The notes beneath the pieces are model-generated. The model made no database searches and had not been told where the DNA came from. It was given only the letters and a program-made list of their open reading frames with translations. DNA of 64,000 bases, taken from Streptomyces rugosispiralis. GTDB lineage: Bacteria; Actinomycetota; Actinomycetes; Streptomycetales; Streptomycetaceae. Below, piece by piece: positions 51,244-59,485 of this stretch. Positions within the stretch are counted from its first letter, which is position 1; each line of letters begins with the position of its first letter. The DNA is taken from contig NZ_JANIAA010000039.1 of NCBI RefSeq assembly GCF_024505145.1, positions 1 through 64,000 of the forward strand, read 5' to 3'. The translations under genes and the position numbers were made by a program.

Positions 51244-51843
51244 GTGTCCACCGAGTCCTCCCGTGTGCGCTCGATGAACGAGACGCGCGATCGCATCCTC
51301 GACGTCGCCCTCGATGTGCTGGGGGAGAACCCCGATGCCGGAATGGGCGAGATCGCCTCCGCTGCCGGCGTCGTCCGTCGCACGGTCTATGACCATTTCC
51401 CCTCGCGCCTCGACCTGGTCCGGACACTCACGGAACGGGCCGTCACCGAGATGACGGCCGTGCTCAACGAAGTCAACGCCTCCGGCGCGGAGGCGGACGC
51501 GACGTGGGTCGAATTCATCGCCCGCCTCTGGCCGGTGGCGCACCGGTACCGAGTGCTGCTGGCGCTGCGCCGTGGTGAGTACGGCGAGGCGATCCACGGC
51601 CTGCTCGGGCCAGTCGATGAGCTCCTCGCCGACCTCGTGAAACGGGGCCAGGACACCGAGGTGTTCGCACAGCACCTGCCGGCGGGCCTGCTGGGCCAGG
51701 TCGCCTACGGCGTCGTGTTCGCCATCGCGGACAGCGATCTGCCGAACGGGACCTTCGGTGCCCGAGCAGCGACGATCACGAGCCTGCTGATGCTGGGAGT
51801 TCCCGAGACGCGCGCCATCGCTCTCGTGGGCGACCAGCCCTGA
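51244..51843 (+). CDS. TetR-family regulator of the epoxide hydrolase
   Basis: 199 aa from GTG 51244, 11 bases after the palindrome. The sequence AATACT at 51232 could be its -10, which would make the message leaderless. Helix-turn-helix at about residues 15-58 (RDRILDVALDVLGENPDAGM, then EIASAAGVVRRTVYDHFPSR). The ligand domain follows, ending near LMLGVPETRAIAL. It should repress itself and the hydrolase. Confidence 0.88.
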   Translation: MSTESSRVRSMNETRDRILDVALDVLGENPDAGMGEIASAAGVVRRTVYDHFPSRLDLVRTLTERAVTEMTAVLNEVNASGAEADATWVEFIARLWPVAHRYRVLLALRRGEYGEAIHGLLGPVDELLADLVKRGQDTEVFAQHLPAGLLGQVAYGVVFAIADSDLPNGTFGARAATITSLLMLGVPETRAIALVGDQP

Positions 51844-52079
51844 CCCGCAGTACTCGACGAGCCGCGGAGCCAGTCCGGTTCTGGTACCGCAGCGCGTTGG
51901 CGACCTCCCGGATCTCGTAACGCCCCTGATGGCCGGAAACCGACGGATGCCGTTCCGGATAACGCTCCTGAGTTCTCAATACGGAGACTATGCACCGGCG
52001 GCCGAGGTCGAAGCGTTCGCCGCATTGGCCTGGCAGATCGCCCAGGTGGTCGACACGTCCTGACCGCGGCGCTCCGGTC
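51844..52079. other. Intergenic region with short coding-like tail
   Basis: A plus-strand frame ending at 52063 (PAAEVEAFAALAWQIAQVVD) looks like the last residues of a lost gene. Otherwise nothing recognised. Confidence 0.3.
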
Positions 52080-53336
52080 TCAGTGGAAGCGGGCAGGTAG
52101 CCTTCGAAGTCGATCGGCGCGTTGGTGTTGGGCTCGCGGTACGGCAGCGGCTTGGGGGCCAGCAGCGCGACCAACGAGTCCTTGATCGCGTACGCGAACA
52201 GGTGGTTGCCGCGCGGGCTTGTAGTGCCCGCCGCGGACTCGGTACAGGCCGAGGTAGTCGGTGTAGGACAGGCTCGTCGGCGCCATCCGCTCGTACTCCA
52301 GCCGGTGCACCTCGTTCATGTCGAAGCAGTCGAAGCCTCCGCCCGCCAGGTGGTCCACGATCAGCTGGTCGGTGCGCTCACCGTCGCCGATCGGGGTCCC
52401 CAGCTCCCGGGCCGGGCCGCCGACACCGATACGCGCGGTGAAGTCGAGCGCGACCAGCAGTTTCTTGCCGATGGCAACGGCATACGATCTGGCCAGGTCG
52501 GGGATGTGGCTGGTCGCCCGTTGGCCGTACACACGCAGGGGCCGGTTGGCCTGCTCCCGCGGGTCCGTCGCGCCGTGGAAGTCGAAGCCGAGGTGGCCGG
52601 CCAGCGCATCGGCCTTCTCATGGTCGAGCTCGGTGGTCAGGCCGGCGCCGTACGCGTACAACTGCACCGCGAGGTCGTCACCCAGGTGCTCCCACAGCCA
52701 GTCCGGGTCACACAGCGAGTACACCGACGCCGGTGTGGTCAGCAAGCTCTCGTGCTCGGTGAACCGGCCGGTGGACAGGTCCAGTTCGATGTGCGCCCAC
52801 GGGTTTCCGTGGAACTGGAGGTTGCGCCGCGACAGGTCGGCGAACCACGGGTAGCGCTGCAGCCAGCGGGCTCGCATCAGACTGCGGACCGGGTCGTCAC
52901 CCCAGACGTAGAGGATCACATACTCCGCGCCGTGCTCGGCGCTCTCCTCCCGGACCATCCGCCGGTACGCCTGGTAGATGCCGTACCCGCCCACGCCGTA
53001 GTTGCCGATCGGCTCGCCCAGATGCCCGGCCAGGTACTGCTGCCAGGTCTCGCCGTCGCTGACCTGGTTGCCCTCGGTGAAGCTGTCGCCGTAGGTGTTG
53101 ATCCGCGGCACCCGGTCCGCGTACAGGAACGCCGACCGCGCGCCGGTCGGGCCGAACGTCTCGATCGTCCGGCTGTCGTCGATCCCCCACGGCACCAGCG
53201 AGTTCTGCGACACATAGCCAAGCTCAGGGCCGAACGCCGCCCACCCCGGACCGGTCAGGAAGCCATCGATCACCTCGCGCGACGCCGCGCCATTGCGGAC
53301 GTACTGTTCCCAGGTCACCGCAGGTTTTTCCATCAT
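52080..53336 (-). CDS. SGNH/GDSL hydrolase-like protein, probable 3-prime frameshift
   Basis: 418 aa as it reads. SGNH block I is INTYGDSFTEGNQVSDGETW near residue 80, with the Gly/Asn block NYGVGGYGIYQAYRRM near 112. The last 50 residues (after YRVRGGHYKP) lose protein-like character. In the neighbouring frame RGNHLFAYAIKDSLVALLAP then KPLPYREPNTNAPIDFEGYL continues naturally. One extra base in the CCC at 52215-52217 explains it. Last gene of a minus-strand operon; its start overlaps the RraA stop (ATGA). It may be an esterase or acyl-sugar hydrolase of the catabolic island. Confidence 0.75.
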   Translation of the reverse strand: MMEKPAVTWEQYVRNGAASREVIDGFLTGPGWAAFGPELGYVSQNSLVPWGIDDSRTIETFGPTGARSAFLYADRVPRINTYGDSFTEGNQVSDGETWQQYLAGHLGEPIGNYGVGGYGIYQAYRRMVREESAEHGAEYVILYVWGDDPVRSLMRARWLQRYPWFADLSRRNLQFHGNPWAHIELDLSTGRFTEHESLLTTPASVYSLCDPDWLWEHLGDDLAVQLYAYGAGLTTELDHEKADALAGHLGFDFHGATDPREQANRPLRVYGQRATSHIPDLARSYAVAIGKKLLVALDFTARIGVGGPARELGTPIGDGERTDQLIVDHLAGGGFDCFDMNEVHRLEYERMAPTSLSYTDYLGLYRVRGGHYKPARQPPVRVRDQGLVGRAAGPQAAAVPRAQHQRADRLRRLPARFH

Positions 53337-53923
53337 CGCTGACCCTTGGCGGCCTCGGCGATGAGGTTGGCGTCTTCCTGCTCACGTCGACGAGCCGCGA
53401 GGAGGACCTGTTCTTCCCGGTCGCGGGGGACTACGACGACTCCGTCGGTGTCGGCCACCACCAGGTCGCCCGGATTGACGACGACGCCAGCGCACTGGAT
53501 CTGACCGCCGACATCGCCGTCCCATCCCTTGTTCGGCCCGGCGGCGCAGATGCCGCGCGCGTAGACGGTGAAGCCCCGCTCGCGGATCGCGTCGACGTCG
53601 CGGACCGCGCCGTCGACGACCAGGCCGATCAGACCGGCCCGAATGGCCTCCATGGTGCGGACCTCGCCCCAGACGGCCCGGTCCACGAAGCCGCCGGCGT
53701 CGACGACGAGGATGCTGCCGGCCGGTGCCGTCTCGATGGCGCGTAGCAGGGTGTTGTTCTCGCCCGGCATGCTGCGGGCGGTCCATGCGCGTCCCAGCAG
53801 TGTGCCGCCGACGACCGGCCGGATGGCCGCGTGCATGGCTTGGAAGCGGTTGAGGCAGTCGCAGACGGTGCTGCTGGCCAGTCCATGCCAGCGGTCGAGG
53901 TTGTCGGTATGGGCTGTAGTCAT
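53333..53923 (-). CDS. RraA/HMG-aldolase family protein
   Basis: 196 aa. The fold family includes 4-hydroxy-4-methyl-2-oxoglutarate aldolase and the RNase E regulator RraA. Visible: the start STVCDCLNRFQAMHAAIRPV, the metal/pyruvate-site pattern GGFVDRAVWGEVRTMEAIRA near 85 and VVDGAVRDVDAIRERGFTVY then ARGICAAGPNKGW near 115-145 (Arg-Asp pair of the aldolases). RNase E control is unlikely in this context; aldol cleavage of a keto-acid is inferred from the operon with an ACMSD-like amidohydrolase. Confidence 0.87.
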   Translation of the reverse strand: MTTAHTDNLDRWHGLASSTVCDCLNRFQAMHAAIRPVVGGTLLGRAWTARSMPGENNTLLRAIETAPAGSILVVDAGGFVDRAVWGEVRTMEAIRAGLIGLVVDGAVRDVDAIRERGFTVYARGICAAGPNKGWDGDVGGQIQCAGVVVNPGDLVVADTDGVVVVPRDREEQVLLAARRREQEDANLIAEAAKGQR

Positions 53924-53932
53924 GGGAACTCC

Positions 53933-54801
53933 TTATGAAAGGTCGGGTGCGCCGGAGGGTTCGAAGCGTTTGAAGAGGTGTCGCGCGTTGCGGTACCGGA
54001 TCAGCTGGCGGTCGTCGCCGGACAGCAGCCGAGTGTGTGCGATGCGCCGAGCGGACTCGGTGATCTGGGGTTGGGGAGTGAACGGCCAGTCGGTCCCGTA
54101 CAGCAGCCGGCTCGGCGGCACCAGCCGCAGCAACGAGGCCAGTTGCGTGTCGAGTGGGAACCCCGACGCGCCACCGCCGTGGGAAGGATGATGCGCAGCC
54201 GCGGATACCTGTCCAGCGCACCGGTCAGCAGCAGACCGGTGACCGCCCGGGTGGTCTCGAAGGGAAACTCGATGAGGCTGCGTGGCTGTCCGAACGCGGT
54301 CTGCTCCCAGCACGGTGGCGACGTGGGGTGCAGGAAGACCACGGCGCCCCGGCGGTCGAGCTCGTCGAGGACCGGACGGAACCTCGGATCGAAGAGGTAG
54401 GTCCCGTGGTAGTTGCTCAGCAGGACCACGCCGTCCGCGCCCAGTTGGTCGAGTGCGTAGGCGATCTCGTCCAGCGCGCTGTCCATGTCGGGCAGCGGCA
54501 GGGAGGCGAAGAACCCGAACCGGTCGGGGTGCTGGGCGGCCAGTGCCGCCCCGTCCTCGTTGACACCACGAGCGAGCACCGTCGCCGCGCGGTCGTCGCC
54601 GAAGTGGACGCCCGGCGATGAGATGGACAGGATGGCGAGTTCGATACCGAGTTTGTCCATCGTGTCGAGGGCCGGGCCGACAGACCAGTCCGGCCATCCG
54701 GCCAGGCGGTCCGGGCCGGGCGTACCGAGGTGTTGGTACGCCGTCCGGTACCGCTTCGGCAGGAAGTGTGCGTGAACGTCGATGCTGTCTTGTCGGATCA
54801 C
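53933..54801 (-). pseudogene. ACMSD-like amidohydrolase with one-base frameshift
   Basis: From GTG 54801 the protein begins VIRQDSIDVHAHFLPKRYR (metal-binding HxH) and continues MDKLGIELAILSISSPGVHF, RGAVVFLHPTSPP and YPRLRIIL to about 54190. The family-typical continuation SHGGGASGFPLDTQLASLLR, LLYGTDWPFTPQPQI (last metal Asp) is found only in the next frame, to 53933. One base missing in CCTTCCCACGG (about 54178-54190) accounts for it. Together the parts give a normal length of about 290 aa. If the base is a sequencing error the enzyme is intact: a decarboxylase or hydrolase of small carboxylates. Confidence 0.8.
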
Positions 54802-54814
54802 TGGGGGCTCTTGT

Positions 54815-56422
54815 TCACCAGGCGAATGCGAAGCCGTCGCGTCGTGGGTCAGCTCCGCCCCACATGGTGGAGGTGTCCGGGTCGAAGGCCACGCCGTGTC
54901 CGCCGCCGACCACGCGGCTCCAGGCGCCCAGGTCGTGCACCTGGTGTCCACGGCCACGGAGCCGGGCCAGGGTTTCCGTGCTGATCCTGCTCTCGGTGCC
55001 CAAGAGGGTGCCGTGTCCGACGCGGATCCGGGGTGCTTCGATCGCTTCCTGGATGTCCATGCGGTGGTCGACGACGTTGATGATCATCTGGGGTGTGGTC
55101 TGCAGGATGCCGTACGATCCGGGGGTGCCGACGGCCAGGAACGGCCGGCCGTCCGACCAGATCTGTGAGGGAGCGAGGCAGACCTCCACTTTCTTGCCGG
55201 GGCCGATCGCGTTGGGGCTTGTGGGGTCGGTGTCGAACCAGGAGGCGAAGCTGTTCAGCAGCAGTCCGGTGGTGCCGGCCACCACACCTGATCCGAAGGC
55301 GCCTCCCAGGGTCTGGGTGCAGGAGACCACATACCCTTGAGCGTCGGCGGTGACGAAGTGTGTCGTGTTCTCCGGGCCGGCGAATACGGCCCGGGTCCAT
55401 TCCAGTGCGGGGTTGTACTCGTGGCGTTCCCCCGGGAACGGGGTTGCCCGTTGCAGGTCCAGCCGTTGTGTGGCCCCTGTGATGTGTGCGTCGGACAGGA
55501 GGTCGTCGTAGGGGGGTGACGGGTCCAGCAGGTGGGCTTTTCGTTCCTCGATCGCCGCCTTGAAGACCTCGGACAGCAGGTGCAGGTATGCGTCGCTGTC
55601 CGCTGCCATCTCGGAGAGCGGGAACTCGCCGAGCATGCGCAGGCTTATGAGGTACTCCAGCGCTGCGCTCGGCGCGGGCGGGCAGTAGACGGTCAGGCCG
55701 CGGTACGTGCTGGAGATCGGGTCCTGCCAGTTTGGGGTGAAGCCGGCGAGGTCGGATGCCGTGAGGAGGCCGCCGTGGTCGGCGCAGTACTGGGTGATCT
55801 CCTCGGCGATGGGGCCGTGGTAGAGGGCTTCGGTGCCGGCTTCGGCGATGAGCCGCAGGGTGTCGGCGGCGTTCTTCTGGACGAGGAGTTCGCCGGGGCG
55901 TGGGACTCGTCCGTTGGGGAGGAAGATCTCTCTGCTGGTGGCGGCGAGTTCGAGGCGGGGGCGGGCTGCCGCGAGGTAGTGGTGGAGGTAGTGGGAGACG
56001 GGGAAGCCCTGTTCGGCGTGGGTGATGGCCGGTGCCAGGACCGTGGCGAGGTCCATGGTTCCGTAGCGTTCCAGGGCGGCGGACCAGCCTGCGGCCGCGC
56101 CGGGGACCATCGCGGAGAGGATGCCGACGTCCTTGCTGCCGGGGGTGGTGAACCGGTCGGGGTGTGCGGCCTCTGGTGCCGGTCCGACGAAGTCGAGGAC
56201 CGCGGGTGCCGGCTCGTGCGGTGTCCGGATGAGCATGTAGCCGATGCCGGCGGGTCCGCTGCTGCACGGTTCGACCACGCTGAGCGCGGCGGCGACGGCC
56301 ACCGCCGCGTCGACGGCGTTTCCGCCTGCCCACAGGATGCGCATGCCGGCCTGGGTGGCCAGCTGGTGGGCGGAGGTGACGATGCCGTTGCGGCCGCTGG
56401 CCGCGGGGCGGTGGGCGGTCAT
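54815..56422 (-). CDS. Gamma-glutamyltransferase
   Basis: 535 aa with no signal peptide. The N-terminal part has GIVTSAHQLATQAGMRILWA then GGNAVDAAVAVAAALSVVEP. The self-processing Thr lies in ENTTHFVTADAQGYVVSCTQ near residue 354, followed by GLLLNSFASWFDTDP and the terminal GHGVAFDPDT. These Ntn-hydrolases cleave gamma-glutamyl amides or transfer the glutamyl group. The missing export signal suggests an internal catabolic substrate, as in routes that use gamma-glutamylated intermediates. Its start overlaps the HAD gene stop (ATGA), so the two are coupled. Confidence 0.92.
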   Translation of the reverse strand: MTAHRPAASGRNGIVTSAHQLATQAGMRILWAGGNAVDAAVAVAAALSVVEPCSSGPAGIGYMLIRTPHEPAPAVLDFVGPAPEAAHPDRFTTPGSKDVGILSAMVPGAAAGWSAALERYGTMDLATVLAPAITHAEQGFPVSHYLHHYLAAARPRLELAATSREIFLPNGRVPRPGELLVQKNAADTLRLIAEAGTEALYHGPIAEEITQYCADHGGLLTASDLAGFTPNWQDPISSTYRGLTVYCPPAPSAALEYLISLRMLGEFPLSEMAADSDAYLHLLSEVFKAAIEERKAHLLDPSPPYDDLLSDAHITGATQRLDLQRATPFPGERHEYNPALEWTRAVFAGPENTTHFVTADAQGYVVSCTQTLGGAFGSGVVAGTTGLLLNSFASWFDTDPTSPNAIGPGKKVEVCLAPSQIWSDGRPFLAVGTPGSYGILQTTPQMIINVVDHRMDIQEAIEAPRIRVGHGTLLGTESRISTETLARLRGRGHQVHDLGAWSRVVGGGHGVAFDPDTSTMWGGADPRRDGFAFAW

Positions 56423-57102
56423 CGGGTGGTCGTCGCGGTCTCGATCCCGGCGAGGGAGTCCAGGAGATGGGTGTGCGGTGCGGTCTCCAGGGTGGCCCGG
56501 GTGTGGGCCCCGGTGGTGACACCGGCGACGATGCCGGCCCCCGAACGCCAGCCTGCGAGCAGGTCGCTGCGGGTGTCGCCGACGACCGCGACGGCATGCA
56601 TGTCGGTGATCTGCAGCCGGAGTGCCGCGGTGAGGATCATGTCGGGGAACGGCCGGCCGCGGCCGGCGTCGCTGGGGCTGAGCGTGAGATCGACGGTGTC
56701 CCGCCAGCCCAGTGCGTCGACGAGGGTTTCGCGGGTGCGTTCCGCGAAGCCGGTGATGAGTGCGATCCGTACGCCCGCTGTCCGAAGTCGCACGAACAGG
56801 TCCTCGACGCCGGGAAATGCCTTGATGCCGACCTTGGCGACGAGTTCCTCGTAACGCCGCTCGAACGCCTCGTTGGCCGCCCGTGCCCGCTCCTCGGGCA
56901 GCACATCGCGGAAGGCGTCCAGCTTGCTGCGGCCGCGGTTGCCGTCGAACGAGGCCAGGGCGGCCTTGAGCTCGGGGCCGTCGGGGAGTCCGGTGTCCAG
57001 CAGTGCGGCGCGGAACGCCTCGATGACCAGGCCGTCGTCGCTGAACGCGGTACCGGCCATGTCGCAGACCAACAACTCCCAGTCCGGCGGTGCAACGTGC
57101 AT
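56419..57102 (-). CDS. HAD hydrolase, phosphonatase-like
   Basis: 227 aa. HAD motif I reads ELLVCDMAGTAFSDDGLVIE near residue 10: Asp with Ala-Gly-Thr is the pattern of the phosphonoacetaldehyde-hydrolase-like branch. Then the cap region (ALASFDGNRGRSKLDAFRDV), motif II IALITGFAERTRETLVDALG near 112 and motifs III/IV MHAVAVVGDTRSDLLAGWRS near 175. The true phosphonatase needs a cap Lys; FDGNRGRSK has one candidate. First gene of the operon. Either a phosphatase for a sugar phosphate or a C-P cleaving enzyme. Confidence 0.85.
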   Translation of the reverse strand: MHVAPPDWELLVCDMAGTAFSDDGLVIEAFRAALLDTGLPDGPELKAALASFDGNRGRSKLDAFRDVLPEERARAANEAFERRYEELVAKVGIKAFPGVEDLFVRLRTAGVRIALITGFAERTRETLVDALGWRDTVDLTLSPSDAGRGRPFPDMILTAALRLQITDMHAVAVVGDTRSDLLAGWRSGAGIVAGVTTGAHTRATLETAPHTHLLDSLAGIETATTTR

Positions 57103-57142
57103 GGTGCTTCCCTTCGATCGGTGGAACGCGATGAGGGAACGA

Positions 57143-57155
57143 TAATCCATCATTA
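57143..57155. promoter_or_regulatory. A/T-rich dyad between divergent units
   Basis: TAAT-CCATC-ATTA within the only A/T-rich stretch between the HAD gene and the aminotransferase gene; probable overlapping promoter/operator. Confidence 0.45.
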
Positions 57156-57217
57156 ACCCTCGATGTGGCAACGAGGTTGCTTGTGCGGCTAGCCTGCCCG
57201 GGTCGAGAGGGGACTCC

Positions 57218-58342
57218 ATGCAACGCGACATCGTCGCCGACTTCACCCGATCCATACCGCCGGCCCCGCCCGAGGTGGGCGACGCACTGATCAACACCCT
57301 CGGGGCCATCGCCGCCGACCCCGGCGCCCGGATGCTGCTCCACGAGAGCAAGCCCGGCGGCGGGCCGGAAGACCGCCTCGCGGCGGCCCGATGGATGGCG
57401 CGGCGGATGCCCGCGCCAGAGCCTCACCGGTTGCTGCTGACCAACGGAACGCAGAGTTCGCTCCTGCTGGTCCTGCGCCACCTGGCCGCCCCGGGGGATG
57501 CCGTACTGGCCGAAGGGCTCACCTACGGGTCCATCGGCAACCTGGCCGAGCGCGCCAGGGTGCACCTACACCCCGTTGATCTTGACGACGACGGCATGGT
57601 GCCCGAGTCGTTGGCCGCGGCGTGCCGCAAGTTCAAACCCCGGCTGATCTACTGCAATCCCGGCTACCACAACCCGACCACGACAACGATGAGCCTGGAA
57701 CGACGGCATCAGATCGTCGCCGTCGCACGCCGATACGGGGTGCCGGTATTCGAGGACGATGTGCTCGGCGCCCTTCACCCGGACACGCCGCCGCCGATCG
57801 CGACCCTGGCCCCGGAGCTGACCTGGTACTCGATGGGGCTGACCAAGTCGCTCACTCAGGGGCTCCGGGTCGGATACCTCCTCGGCCCCGACGGGCCTGC
57901 CGCCGAGGCCATGACGCGGCCCCTCGTGCGGCTGTCGTACTGGGTGGCGAATCCGCTGTCCGCCGAGGTGGTCCGCCGCTGGATCGACGGCGGCCAGGCC
58001 ACCGCCATCGCCGCCGCCATCCACCGGGAGTCGGCCGCACGACAGCGACTCGCCGCGCGACTGCTGCACGGGCTGCACTACGACACCCAGGACGCGGCCA
58101 TGCATCTGTGGCTGCGCGTGCCGACCGGGCACACCTCACACAGCTACGCCGCGGCCGCCGCGGAACGCGGTGTGCTGGTCAGACCGGCCGAGATGTTCGC
58201 CGTCGACAGCCACCCTGTGCCACTCCGGGTGCGGCTGTCACTGAGCACTCCGCTCGACCGGGCTCAGGTCCGACGGGGACTGGAAATCATCTCCGCCCTG
58301 TCACCACATGAACGACAGGCAAACATCGTTCGGCGCCCGTAG
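57218..58342 (+). CDS. PLP-dependent aminotransferase, MocR-domain type without the winged helix
   Basis: 374 aa; the ATG has GAGAGGGGA upstream. Fold type I aminotransferase: substrate loop HRLLLTNGTQSSLLLVLRHL near 70, YCNPGYHNPTTTTMSLERRH near 145 (Asn that contacts PLP), FEDDVLGALH near 180, and the PLP Lys in YSMGLTKSLTQGLRVGYLL near 210. These motifs match MocR/LysN-type enzymes. The usual GntR helix-turn-helix is absent, so it is an enzyme. It is divergent from the operon at 57102 and probably supplies a transamination step. Confidence 0.87.
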   Translation: MQRDIVADFTRSIPPAPPEVGDALINTLGAIAADPGARMLLHESKPGGGPEDRLAAARWMARRMPAPEPHRLLLTNGTQSSLLLVLRHLAAPGDAVLAEGLTYGSIGNLAERARVHLHPVDLDDDGMVPESLAAACRKFKPRLIYCNPGYHNPTTTTMSLERRHQIVAVARRYGVPVFEDDVLGALHPDTPPPIATLAPELTWYSMGLTKSLTQGLRVGYLLGPDGPAAEAMTRPLVRLSYWVANPLSAEVVRRWIDGGQATAIAAAIHRESAARQRLAARLLHGLHYDTQDAAMHLWLRVPTGHTSHSYAAAAAERGVLVRPAEMFAVDSHPVPLRVRLSLSTPLDRAQVRRGLEIISALSPHERQANIVRRP

Positions 58343-58648
58343 CGCACGCAACGCTGTTGCCATACGGTCATCCCGGAAGGGAAAATCACTCCCTGGCCGG
58401 GGGCCCTGGCCCCCGTAATTCCGACTCGACCGGCCACCTCGGGTATCGAGGAAGTCAGTACCCACGACGGATCCTGCACGATGGTGTCGACCATCTTGAG
58501 TTGTTCGGCACCAGTCCTGACCGGCTTGGCGATCCTCCTGTTGAGCGTATTCACGCTGACACCGAGGCCGCTCGCGCTCGCATATGACCGCGTGCGGCTG
58601 CGCCCCGTTCACCCATGACCTCCATTTTGACCGCGGCAGGGAAGCAGT
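58343..58648. other. Intergenic region with possible regulator relic
   Basis: On the minus strand, from ATG 58554, MNTLNRRIAKPVRTGAEQLK then MVDTIVQDPSWVLTSSIPEV looks like a regulator N-terminus (RpiR- or IclR-like) but loses sense after about 50 residues. The right end must hold the promoter of the aldolase gene. Confidence 0.4.
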
Positions 58649-59428
58649 ATGAAGAAAAATACGATGAAGGAAAAGATCCTCCTCGGTGAAATGGTTTTCG
58701 GACTCGGGTTGGACACACCAGACCCGATGATGGTCGAATACGCCGCCTTGGCCGGGCTGGACTTTGTGCGTTTCGACTGCGAACAGGGGCCCTACACGCT
58801 GGAGAGCATCGAGCACGCGGTACGTTCCGCCGAAGCCGCCGACATTGTCCCCACGGCAAGGATCTCAGAACGCAAGCCCGACTTCGTCGTGCAGCTCCTC
58901 AACCGCGGCGTGAGCGGACTCACCTTCGCCCACACCCGAACGGCGAGCGATGCGGCCGCTGCCGTAGCTTCGGTGAAGTTCGCGCCGGAAGGCGACCGCA
59001 CGCTCACCTCGCCCAGCGGGCATGGCATGCACGCCCGCTGGGCGCTCGGCCTGGACACGCAGGACGCCTTCGCGTTCGCGAATCGTGAGACGCTGGTCGT
59101 CTGCACGATCGAGGATCCGACCGGTCTGGCGAACATCGGAGAGATCGTCGCGGTTCCGGGTGTCGACGTCCTTACCTTCGGCCCCAACGACATCGCGGCG
59201 ACTCTGGGACACACCGGCGACACGATGCACCCTGAAGTCCGGAAGGCCGTCCGCGAAGGCATCGAGCAAGCCACCGCCGCAGGCAAGGCGGTGGGGATCT
59301 CCGTCGGTTCCCGCAGTGCCGAGTGGGCTGCCGACTACGTCGAAGCCGGCGCCCGAGTCCTGCAATTCCTCCCGGCTCCGCTCATGATCGATGCTGTCGC
59401 CCGGGCGCGCGTCGATCTTGGCGTCTGA
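58649..59428 (+). CDS. HpcH/HpaI-family aldolase
   Basis: 259 aa. TIM-barrel class II aldolase family that splits 2-keto-3-deoxy or hydroxy acids with a divalent metal. Visible: GEMVFGLGLDTPDPMMVEYA near 12, AGLDFVRFDCEQGPYTLESI near 35 (the usual E-x-G), TARISERKPDFVVQLLNRGV near 70, the Glu-x-x-x-Gly region CTIEDPTGLANIGEIVAVPG near 152 and FGPNDIAATLGHTGD near 178 (Asp metal ligand). It lies 57 bases before the ABC permease gene on the same strand, so uptake and aldol cleavage appear linked. Confidence 0.87.
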   Translation: MKKNTMKEKILLGEMVFGLGLDTPDPMMVEYAALAGLDFVRFDCEQGPYTLESIEHAVRSAEAADIVPTARISERKPDFVVQLLNRGVSGLTFAHTRTASDAAAAVASVKFAPEGDRTLTSPSGHGMHARWALGLDTQDAFAFANRETLVVCTIEDPTGLANIGEIVAVPGVDVLTFGPNDIAATLGHTGDTMHPEVRKAVREGIEQATAAGKAVGISVGSRSAEWAADYVEAGARVLQFLPAPLMIDAVARARVDLGV

Positions 59429-59440
59429 CCACAAGAAAAA

Positions 59441-59468
59441 CGGTTCCGTCGCGTGGAACCGGTTCCAC
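59441..59468. promoter_or_regulatory. Overlapping palindromes before the ABC operon
   Basis: GTGGAACCGGTTCCAC (59453-59468) is a perfect palindrome; CGGTTCC-N7-GGAACCG (59441-59461) overlaps it. The first is LacI/GntR-operator-like and unlike the TTTGAGCGCTCAAA sites of the other locus. The matching regulator gene is not evident in the window. Confidence 0.7.
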
Positions 59469-59485
59469 ACCGCAAGGGCGGCCAC

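Noticed and set aside
53568..54191. Plus-strand frame opposite the RraA and amidohydrolase genes
   Set aside because: No domain; a mirror of two conserved minus-strand genes.
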